64,000 bases of DNA, taken from assembly GCF_027596085.1 (NCBI RefSeq), contig NC_072462.1, positions 21,427,421 through 21,491,420 on the forward strand. The letters run 5' to 3'. How positions within the stretch are numbered: position 1 is the stretch's first letter; every line of letters starts with the position of its first letter. The stretch comes from Anoplopoma fimbria (lineage: Eukaryota > Chordata > Actinopteri > Perciformes > Anoplopomatidae). This document shows positions 44,548-64,000 of the stretch, one piece after another. The notes beneath the pieces were generated by a model. That model had not been told where the DNA came from. It worked only from the letters and a program-made list of their open reading frames with translations, and ran no database searches. Made by a program: the position numbers and the translations under genes.

Positions 44548-44895
44548 AATAATAAGATAAGATAAGAGATAAGATAATCCTTTATTAGTCCCGCAGCGGG
44601 GAAATTTGCAGACTTACAACAGCGCAGAGTAAAGTGCACACAAGAGACATAGCAGAAGAAGACAAGCTAAAAATAAAATAAAAAATGAAAAATAAAAATA
44701 AAATAAAACAAGTATTATAAATAAGCAATAAAAAAAAACAGTAGAAAAAACAACAATAACTGAAATACTATATTTACAGACAGAGAAAAAAACAACAACT
44801 ATTTCAACTACTTTTAACTTTTTTAACCATTATTGCACAGTGCAATGTGCAATGTATTGCACAGGTTTCTATTGTCATGTTATTATGTTATTATT
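44548..44895 (+). repeat. (ATAAG)n-tailed element, copy E
   Basis: This is the longest forward copy: (ATAAG)n, atcctttattagtcccgcag, gacaagctaaaaataaaat, aaacaacaataactgaaata, then ttgcacagtgcaatgtgcaa and cacaggtttctattgtcatg. It lies between the slc30a5 promoter and the anxa1 3' end, and shares blocks with copies at 16779, 17118, 17646 and 33328. Confidence 0.85.
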
Positions 44896-45009
44896 GTCCT
44901 AATGGTGTAATTGAATTGAAAATAAACTGACAACACAACTGACAAACAACACATGAAAGCTAGAGGAGAAACAGCAAAGAAAAGACAGGATGAATATGAG
45001 ATGTTTTTT

Positions 45010-45015
45010 TTTATT
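45010..45015 (-). other. anxa1 polyadenylation signal (candidate)
   Basis: AATAAA on the minus strand lies 128 bases beyond the anxa1 stop codon and is the most plausible signal there. Confidence 0.5.
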
Positions 45016-45142
45016 GTGGTTGGATTACATTAACTTAATCAATAAAACAGATTGGTCAGGTTATTTTAAAAGATGTGAGATGTCATTGGCTTTCAATGGA
45101 CAGGCTGGCCTCCACTGCTGGACAAGCGGTTTCAACAAGATT

Positions 45143-48100
45143 TCAGTGAGGTCCACACAGTCCAAGCAGGATGGCCTCATAATGACCGCTGGTGTCCTTC
45201 TGTGAAACAGAGACAAAGATGTGCTAAGCAGAAATGCTCTGATACTATATAGTCAATTTGTTGCTGGACTGTCTGAGTGAAAAACAGAACATAAAGGCAG
45301 CCATTCAGGATAATTCAAATATTTCACAAGTATGTCATTTTACCAGTATGTCCTCCTGTACGCTACTATCATACATGGCCCTGTATTCCGCCACAATCTT
45401 CTTCAGGTCAACCTCTGAGCGGCTCACCAGCACCCTGATCAGTGTCTCATCACGTGTCCCGTGGCCCTGTGAGAACGGAGCAAAGGATTTATTCACTGAA
45501 CAGGTCTAAAGCATACAAATCACCTCACTCTGCAGGTTTACTACCCATTGTGTGTATATATTCGATATTTGCATTTTATATTGGAATATGTGCCATTGCT
45601 ACATACAACATCTGTGTATGGTTGGTGTAATAACCAATCACTACAGTTCAGCAGTGTTGACAATATTTATGGTTGACAATATTTATGGTGACCAGACCTC
45701 CAAATACTTTTCAATTCTTGCCTTTTTTCAAATTAATTCCAAAGCAGACATTGGAAAGAAAAACACAAACATGACAATTAAGACACTGTCCAAACTACAC
45801 AAGCAAAACTTAAAATGAAAACTGCATTCTGCACAGAATGTCTGAGGAAAAGTCACTCAAAGAGACGGATATATTCACACGCACCTTCATAGCCTGATTG
45901 AGCTTCTCTGCGAAGAAAGCGGCTGTGTTCCAGGAACATTTCACTGAACGGGAAAAAGACACAAACATTCCCAGTGAAAATATGCACCGTGCAGATGCTG
46001 CTGTTACAGCTCACAGTGTTTCTTTATTTACTGTCATGACGTTTCATGTGTGAGGTCATGATGTGCCAAACGCTGGAGACCGGGCAGTGCAGATAGTATC
46101 ATTAGGTTTGGGTCTGTCCTGTGTTCATTTCATAAACTTCTCTACATTTGTGCTTGTTCAGCTGGAAATAATTGTGTTTACTTGTTCATTTAAAGTTTTT
46201 TGCAGTCCCATCATTTGTTCTGTTTTTTTTTCTTATCCCCCTCCCTCCAGTGTTTGCTCTCTGGACACCACATGTTGCATGATTGACACTCAACAGTAAA
46301 ACTATGAACATTTATATACAGAGTTCAACATGTTTGACCAGCTAGCAGTGGTCCTCGAGCATGGCAATGTCCATCTATCCATCCATCCATTCACCCATCT
46401 GAATATAATTGTGTGAAATATGAATATCAAATATAAGTCTTATGCACAAGTTTCCCTTAAAAATTCTGAGAATAAGCCTGCACCCCAGATAATACATCCT
46501 TTTTTATCCCATGACCTTTCTTCTAGCTCCATCGCAGCCTGCAGTCTTGTTAAAAAGTTATCTATGTAAACATCAGACCAGCGTCACTGCTGGTCAATGA
46601 CAAAATAAGTGCTTTAAAGTCCCTGAAAACACAATTTTAAACTTTAAGTATTCCTGCATGTAAATATACATTACTAAATGTGCAACAATCACAGTTAAAG
46701 TTTGGGAAAAAACATCCATAGTTATCATATATTAAGAGATTAACACTCGAAAGCTCAGTTTATATGCCTGTTCAGTGTGTGGGTGTGCAGATTTGATTGA
46801 CAGTGGCCTGACCCTGGCAGCATAAGCAAACAACCCACAACTTGTATATATATATCTTATAATGCTTAATCCTGATTGATGCGCTGGTTTTGCCATTTCA
46901 ACACAGTGAAAAAAGCACAGACAAAAAGACAAATACAGAAATCTTTGATGTGAAATAACCACATTCATGTCGGACCCCATTCCTCCCAGTGAGAAGCTGA
47001 TTAAGATAAGGGTTTTTAGAGCCTTTTTTCTGCATGCACTGAAAAACTCAGTTAATTGTCCAACCCATTAACAAGAGAACTCCTCATCCATAAAAAAGTG
47101 AATCAAAATGTGATCAAATCAGGGGAGAAATGTAGAAAACCTTCATACCAATGTCAATGAGACAGTCCTCAATGTCTCCCTTCAGCTCCATTTTCAGGGC
47201 TTTAGGCAATGTGGTGTCACTGACGGTGGCGTAGTGCTGGAATGCTAACAGGTAAACAGACAAACAACAGGAATTTATGGGCTTTTTAAAAGACAGAACC
47301 AGATGTCTTTATAAACATTTCATGTAGTCATGGTATGAGATCATTGCATATACCCCAAACATCTCTGCAATTAAAAATAAACTGCCTTTAGCTGGTTTGA
47401 GAGGATCGTAAGGCATGAATGCCAGAGTTCATACTCAATAAACATTGATCTGAACTATGAAGCATTACCGTGTTGAAAGAGTATGTGTGCTCATATAAAC
47501 CTTTACTTGATACATAAATCTAAACTGTTTTTGTTGTCCTCAAAATGAGTGAACAGTGGTTTCCATGGAGGATGAAGATAGTTTAATTACTAGAAAAATC
47601 AGGCCTACTTTCCGCCGTATTGTTCCTACACTGCTGGGTGTGACCCCTTTTACCTGACAGTGTGGTTCCACCTGTTTTTCCAGGTGTGTTTGTGTGTGTG
47701 TACTTTTTGAAATAAAGGTTTTGGCAGTTTCAGCCTCTGATGAATCTACGTATCTAACAGCTAAAGCGTTCACACATTTTAAAGCACTCACTCTTTGAGA
47801 GCTGCGGCCCGCTCCGCATGGTCAGGATGTCGATGAAAGCAGCAACATTGGCTCCTTCGGTATTCTCACCTGCCTCAAACAGAATCTACAGGTACAAAAC
47901 AGTAACACACGGTTACAAGTTAAGATTGTTCTCTACAAAACCTTTACATTAAAGGACAGTCTGTCAATATCCTTTCTTATTTATTTTTGTCAACAATTGA
48001 TTTTACAATTATTGTCTATCAAAGCCTGTTCTTTGTTCCTCCCAGCTTTAGAGCTCTATCGTTGTTAAAGACACATCAATGAGTCACACCGTTGCCATGG

Positions 48101-51100
48101 GTGATATGTTACTTCATTAACATGAACACACACAATGTTGCTTATTTTGAATCAACTCTACATACACCTTCTTGCTGCTGGAAATACTCACTAGAGCTCC
48201 AAATGTGTATTAATCCACAGCGTAAAATAGTCCCTAACAAGTATACGATTGTCTCCAGCTAAGTAACATGTATTAAAAACTACAGCTGTCAGTTGTTTTA
48301 GGAAGATACTGAGTCTTATGTTAAAATGAGGATTAGATGACACATTGAATAACGCCAGCCTTCTCATTTAAAAGTAGATATTACCTTTGCGTCCTTTTGG
48401 GCTAGATTTGTGTCGATTTCCCCGCTCTCATCTTTGTTTGCTTTCAACATGGCCAGAAGGGCCGTGGTGAAGTCACTGCTGGTTTCATCCCGAATAACTT
48501 CCTCCAGCTCTGTTTCGTACTCTGAGGGACAAAGAGCATTTCAGCACAAAGATAACAGACTTTGCAATAACATATTTGGGAAATAGTACGACTGCAGTGG
48601 TTAAAGCTGATGTTTAGATGTTTACAATCCTCATGATGATGAGGATGAAGAATTCAGTGTTGATTTACTGCTGGCTGCACCAGAGACACTAAAGAGTGTC
48701 AGATAAATACCTAAGATCTTACATAAAATGTGAAAACCTTTCAGGAATTCAGAGCTCAGCATGTTCACAAACAAATAACAGAGTAACAGCTTTGAATCAG
48801 GCCAAACCTTCTTTGAAGACCCTCTTGATCTCTCGTATCTCTTGGTTTGATCTTGTAGCCAGAATCTCCACCAGGATGTCTTCATGTGTGCCGAAACCCT
48901 GTTAGGATAGAGCAAATGCTGAGTCTGACTTAATTAAAAAAATTAAGGGTAACATTTATTTTATAGGACTCTTTAGACACAAATTACAACATTGGTGTTA
49001 TACAAACACTAAAAATATTAGATATAGAAATGATATGTGTAGAACAAAAACAGCAGCACAGCGAAAAGTAACAAATCTGCTAACAAATGCCAGATACAGT
49101 TGAGCTAAACTACTGAAATGAAAAGTAACATTGAGAGTGAGAATTTGGAAATAATTGATGTTACTGATATATAACATAAGCTGCTGGTAGTTACCTTTGT
49201 GGCCTTCCTGAGCAGGTGGGCATCATAGTGAGCCTTGTCCATGAGCAGGGCCAGAGATACGTCCTCTAAATCTGACCTGAGAACAGACTTCAGAGCTTTA
49301 TCCAGCCTCTGCAAGACACAGGGAACAGCAACATGACAGCATGAGAGTACTTCTCTCTTTTTTTTTTTTTATCATGGCAATTCAAAACGAACAACAACTG
49401 CTTCAGAGAATTAAAGCCATTTTGTGTGTGTGGTTCTTGTTGTATTCTGGAAGATTATAACATCTGCCATAGTGTCTTTTTTTGTTCCTACCACCAAGGC
49501 GTGCCCGGAAAGACTATATATATTTTGATGAACAGTGGCCACTGTTGCCACAAGTAGTAATTCTCTTAAGATTCTCATGAGTCAGTTGCTTTCAAAGTGT
49601 CAGCGAGTGGAACAGTACCACTAGCAGAAAGCAACAAACATGTTTTTGGTGAGGTTCACATGTTTACTTTTGTGCTAAAACCAGTTAAATGGTTCTGTTT
49701 AAACTTTATTTTGACCAATTAAAATGGTCATCTATGACATACTAAAACATATTGTAACAATAGCACAAATGGAGACGAGTCAGCAAACAAAGCAATGTCA
49801 GTTGCACATTAATAACTATTTAAAGTTTGCTAATAAGTCACCATGACAGTGATTATATCAGACAAAACAAAGATGAAGCAGCAAAGCCCTTGAGTGTACT
49901 GATGTGACTTTCAAAAGTTACATAGTCTTTGTTTAGGTGGAAATAAGGAGTCTAATGTGAAGAATATAACAAAATAACCCTCAAATAAAACAGATAAACA
50001 GCATATACAACATTAACAATGTGGGTTGATATGAGAAATAAAGAACTGCATAAGCAGCTTTAATTTGAATGCAGTTGATCTGAATGACTTGTTGCCGTCA
50101 CATTGTTGACCTTATTTGTTTTGCAAATCCCTAACAGCTGAAAACCCTTTCCACGCTGAGGTCAGAGGGAGGTTTGCTGGACTTGTCACGTGTCAGTATT
50201 TTTCCTGAATTGTGTTCAGCTTCTTGCTGTTCTGTTCATTTGACAATCCTTGACTCTATCTTCATGAGAAATGAATCACTCACCTTCCCAGCGGAGGCTT
50301 CATAAACGACTTTAATCTTCTGTCTCTGCTCGTTGCTTCTATTCACCAGGATCGCTATGATCACATCCTCGTCCACATCTGTGAGGGACAAGTAGTACTT
50401 TAGCTTATTTTCTTTAAAGGGCTTAGAGCACAGCCTCTATGGCAGAAATGTGGAGTCTTGAGAGACGATTCGTGTCTTTAGAAAAAGCACATTCAAATTA
50501 TGAAAAGTAGAGGAGCGACTTGACTTGAGTGAGAAATGGTTTTCAATGAGGTTTTTCCCGTCACTTAGAGAGGAAATGTTAAGCAGTAATTCAACTTTAA
50601 GCCATCACATACACCATCTGCAAAAACATTTAACCCAACCTTAAAGGCATTGGGACACTCTTAAGATAACATGAGTGAGCACACGCACTTTTACTTTCAA
50701 TGGCGCTCTGAAGAGTGGCGGCATCACTGCTGGCATTGAAGTTTGGATACGGGGCGACTGTCCCATAATACTTGGGTTTTGTTTTACCCTTCACCTGGAA
50801 CAACAGACAGAAATACTGATGATTTAGTAACTTATTGCATTAGCGAACCACCAGGAATTCAAAACTACAGATTTTTTTATGTTTTGAAGATTATTTTTGA
50901 TTCACTCCAGTTTCGTAAGAAAGATGGAGGAGATGACAATAAGGTGACAAGAACACAGCAGCGGAGCTTCACAGAGCTACAGACAGTAGGTCAATTTATA
51001 TGAAAAACAATACAATTTATAGGGAATCCAAATACTCTAGTTCAAGCACAGGAGATTCCACATATCTGTAGAATTGAAATTTTGATTTGAGTTGCAAAAC

Positions 51101-51271
51101 TAAAAAACTAGAGAGCAGATATATGTTACGCCAAACTGCACTAAGCCAACAACAGGTGTATTCTCCTCATGACTAGCTGTTCTCTGGTTATCAGATACTC
51201 ACTTTAATGGTGTCATCAACAGGGTCTGTTTTACGGATGACATTTTTGAAGAATTTCTTGAACAGGGACAT
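45143..51271 (-). CDS. anxa1: Annexin A1, complete coding sequence
   Basis: This is a calcium-dependent phospholipid-binding protein of the cytosol and membrane surfaces, anti-inflammatory in mammals. Coding exons, in transcript order, are 51271-51203, 50794-50689, 50378-50284, 49308-49195, 48898-48808, 48521-48385, 47885-47792, 47244-47149, 45943-45885, 45466-45344 and 45199-45143. They total 1041 nt, 346 aa, the same length as human annexin A1, with frame kept at each junction. Four annexin repeats follow a 41-residue N-terminal tail. Type II calcium loops are seen at GFGT (129-132, repeat II) and GHGT (288-291, repeat IV). Repeat I lacks GxGT (NVDED), as in mammalian ANXA1, and repeat III reads GENTEG. 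APYPNFN at the tail-core junction matches APYPTFN-type human sequence. Fish have several anxa1 paralogues; which one this is was not settled. Confidence 0.93.
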
Positions 51272-51408
51272 GTTTCCTTGGCTGTAAGGTTATAAACAGA
51301 AACCAAAAACTATTTGTCTAAAGGGAAAAAAGGAAAAAAGAAAGATAAATAAAGAATTAAAAGTTGATTAAATATTGTATACATATTTAAACATAAAAGA
51401 AACCTCAC

Positions 51409-51475
51409 CTGTGCTACTGCAGACGGTCTTCACACCCTAGTTTGGAGATCTCAGGTCTTAGTCACTGTATTTAAC
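51409..51475 (-). promoter_or_regulatory. anxa1: Candidate anxa1 promoter and non-coding exon 1
   Basis: On the minus strand a TATA-like TTAAATA (51474-51468) is followed about 30 bases later by sequence that ends at a good donor, CACAG|GTGAGG, at 51409. The coding exon has an acceptor (aaccttacag) at 51282, ten bases before the ATG. This matches the usual annexin A1 layout with a small untranslated first exon. Start-site position is inferred from TATA spacing only. Confidence 0.5.
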
Positions 51476-51479
51476 TCAC

Positions 51480-52005
51480 TCTGCAGCAGCTCCACCCATC
51501 TCTGTGCAGATGATTTTCAAACAGGTTTATTTTCACCTGCAGAGGATCAGCCAATCGCCTGCCACCTCAAAGACAACATTCCTGCGAGGTGACAGAGGTT
51601 CGGGAGCTTCTGACAGGTTCGGTTACTCTTCTGTACAGACATGTACTGTAAATCTGTGAGCACTTCACCCTTTAATCAACGTATTATTCACACACACATT
51701 GAGGGAGCAGTGATAAAGTGGACTGTAGCACATATTTAAAAGGAGCTGGTGAATAAAACACTCCTAAATGCTGACCTAAGACTCCACAAGGTGGTCTTGC
51801 ACAATTACATGACTGAACCTGATGTTCCACATTTTCTCTTGAGCTCATACTGCTGAAAGGGAAAAAGAAGTGACGTCAAATTGCATTGTGGGTAACGTAT
51901 GCGCTCGATTTTGACAAGAAAAAAGAATGACTGCAATTTAAAAAAACAGATATATCCCTGGTTGTCCTGCATCTTTCTTGTTACTTTTTAAACTGTCTAT
52001 CTGGA

Positions 52006-52051
<46 letters not shown>

Positions 52052-53370
52052 AGGATAAAACACAATTTAAAAAATGAATGGATATAAACTTCACAGCAAG
52101 AAAGATGTCATTTAAGGTATTTAAACTTTATTAAGAGTCAGAGTCATACCATGAATTACAAAGTCAGTGTAAATATGAGAGAAAACCAAAAAGCCCGAGC
52201 ACAGACATGACCACACAATAAAATGTTTCTGTGAATATTGTAGATGAAAGAAAAAATACACAATGAGTTGTCTGGAATTATGAAAATAATGTACACAATG
52301 GACGCGATGAAATATATTATTTCTTACATCGAAACACCTCAGAGTAATAATATTTTTATGTTTTTGTGCTTGGCCCAAAGCGAAGACTGTTTATTTGTTG
52401 TCCACATTTCAATTCAATTTCCTTGCTAATAATGTGACCCATTGTAATTTATACCCTCCACTATTATTCATGTGTTGCACCGCCATTTGTACTTTACATC
52501 TGTCTTAAACATATTATATTGTATTTCATTTTATTTAACAAAAAATATGTATAAAATATATACAGAGACTGTGAGATGCGGTTGAAAGCTCAAGGAAAAG
52601 CTTCTACTTAGTCGTTTTGTTATCAAACTTTTGTTTCCGAGAACAAACTTTTTCACTCAAATGTAAACTCAGTTTCTTGGGCACGGAAAGTTCCTTTGGG
52701 ATAAATAAACCTCTATCTTACTGCATCTCATCTTATCAGAAGGACTGTTTCTATGGTTACCATGATCTCCTGATATTGTCTGCATCTTCCTGCCTTATGT
52801 TTTACTCTTGCTTTTTGTTCATAGTAGAATTGCGCAGTAAGAAAGTAATGCTTCCTGTCTTTTTGTCAACGTTGTTGAGGACGAGGTTGTCTCGTTTAAA
52901 TAAACTTTATTGGAATGGTCACTGGACAAAACCAACTGGAGTGCAGTGCAGTGTGATCACCGACTCACACTGCACTGATTGACCATGGATCGACCGATTG
53001 ATCCATGAAGTGTGAGCATAAAAGCAGGTTGTGGCCATGCAGAAAGGTAATATTTAAATGCGTTGAATGACTCAGGACCCGAATGAGCAGAAGCATGGAT
53101 CAACAACACAATTTTTCTTTGAATTCTTCAGTTGAAAAACTGTTCTGTATGCTACAGTGTAAGGAGTTGTAATTTCAAAAATTACCCGACGGTAAACTTA
53201 GAACTTTTGATGTCAGTAAGGAAATATGAAGACCTAACGAAGGTCTTTTAAACTGAAATGCCAAAATATCAACACCTTGTTTTAGTGCCTATTTATGTCT
53301 CCAGATGGGGAATAAACTTAAATGGTCTGAGGCATGAACACAGCCTGCAGGAATGTGATTTTTCTCATAC
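51480..53370. other. Intergenic region between anxa1 and tmc2
   Basis: No exon is supported in this stretch. Its right part (52900-53370) may be tmc2 3'UTR; an AATAAA on the minus strand at 52911-52906 is a candidate poly(A) signal about 460 bases past the tmc2 stop. The rest is AT-rich with a TA microsatellite. Confidence 0.5.
52009..52048. repeat. (TA)n microsatellite
   Basis: A run of about 20 TA units lies between anxa1 and tmc2. Confidence 0.9.
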
Positions 53371-53372
53371 TG

Positions 53373-63277
<9,905 letters not shown>

Positions 63278-64000
63278 CTGTTGAAGGACCAAAAAAAAGC
63301 AAAACAATCAAATTCTTGAACAGCTCAAGTGACCTCAAGCAGATTCATTAACAACTGCAAGTTTCTAATGTCATTCAGTCCACCACTGTGGTCACTACTG
63401 GATTGATTATGAAATTTTGTACAGACATACATGTTCTCAACAGGAACTGTAATAACACTTTATCTCACGTATCATCAAGCCAAAATTACAATTAGTCGAA
63501 TACTTTGCTAGATGTTCGATTACCTGCCAAACTAACATCAACATCAACTCCACGTTGTGTTTAGTGCTAATTAGCAAATGTAAGCATGCTAAGATGGAGA
63601 ACATTTTACACATAAACTGCTAAACATCAGCAAGCTAGCATTCTCATTTTGAGCATGTTAGCATGCTGATGTTAGCATTTAGCTTAAAGCACCATTGTGC
63701 TGAAAAACAGCGTCACAGAGCTGCTAGCGCGGCTGCAGCCTAGAAACAGAAATGCACTAGCTTACATTTACCAAGGAAAAGAAAAGGTCACCCTTTCTTG
63801 TATTTGAGACTTCTGTGTCTAATAATCTCTTAGCTATCTCATTATTCTAAGACCTGTTCTTGTAAATAATAAAAGCACCTCTCCATTTGTTTTCATTGGA
63901 AAGTAAAATGCACTTATATTCAAATTTCAAGAATTATCTAGAATAAAGTTGTAAGGAAATAAGGTATTAAGATAGTACAGTAGTGATCTTCCTTATTATG
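63278..64000. other. Sequence upstream of the first detected tmc2 exon
   Basis: No exon starting with ATG and ending with a phase-1 donor could be supported. The exon at 63239-63277 begins in the middle of a codon, so at least one more coding exon must lie upstream, here or beyond the right edge. The only recognisable content is the inverted repeat-family copy at 63525-63745. Confidence 0.5.
63525..63745 (-). repeat. 'tgctaacatg' fish repeat family, copy 3 (inverted)
   Basis: Reverse-orientation blocks: gtgctaattagcaaatgtaa, gctaaacatcagcaagctag, tgagcatgttagcatgctga. It lies upstream of the first detected tmc2 exon and is probably intronic. Confidence 0.7.

Overview
The window is vertebrate nuclear DNA, almost certainly from a ray-finned (teleost, probably percomorph) fish. 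It holds intron-rich genes with GT-AG splice sites. It also holds interspersed repeats typical of fish genomes: a non-LTR retrotransposon remnant, (ATAAG)n-tailed elements, an (ATTAC)n-tailed element, and long AC, GT and TA microsatellites. I saw no bacterial, viral or CRISPR-like content, and no tRNA or rRNA gene.

Five protein-coding genes were reconstructed exon by exon from splice signals, reading-frame continuity and recalled family sequences. From left to right they are:
(1) apba1 (Mint1/X11-alpha), minus strand. Nine coding exons cover 373-12329 and a probable non-coding first exon lies near 16.5 kb. The second PDZ domain lies beyond the left edge.
(2) mamdc2, plus strand, complete: 15 coding exons, 23737-35506, 690 aa, four MAM domains.
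(3) slc30a5 (ZnT5), minus strand, complete: 16 coding exons, 36423-43991, 782 aa.
(4) anxa1 (annexin A1), minus strand, complete: 11 coding exons, 45143-51271, 346 aa.
(5) A TMC2-type transmembrane channel-like gene, minus strand: 19 coding exons, 53373-63277. Its 5' end lies beyond or near the right edge.

The genes act in different places. Apba1 is a presynaptic adaptor, Mamdc2 a secreted matrix-type protein, ZnT5 a zinc carrier of the early secretory pathway, annexin A1 a calcium-dependent membrane-binding protein, and Tmc2 a hair-cell mechanotransduction channel subunit. They form a syntenic block rather than a pathway. In human, APBA1, MAMDC2, ANXA1 and TMC1 share one region of chromosome 9. 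Here the TMC gene next to anxa1 looks like TMC2, and slc30a5 sits inside the block.

Most of the remaining sequence is intron or repeat. The best observations are a TGACGTGG unfolded-protein-response type element upstream of slc30a5; an upstream ORF whose stop overlaps the apba1 start codon; a leucine in Tmc2 where the pore methionine of mammalian TMC1/TMC2 sits; a fish-specific basic amphipathic annexin A1 N-terminus; and an inverted pair of (ATAAG)n elements. I found no evidence of an entirely new biological system.
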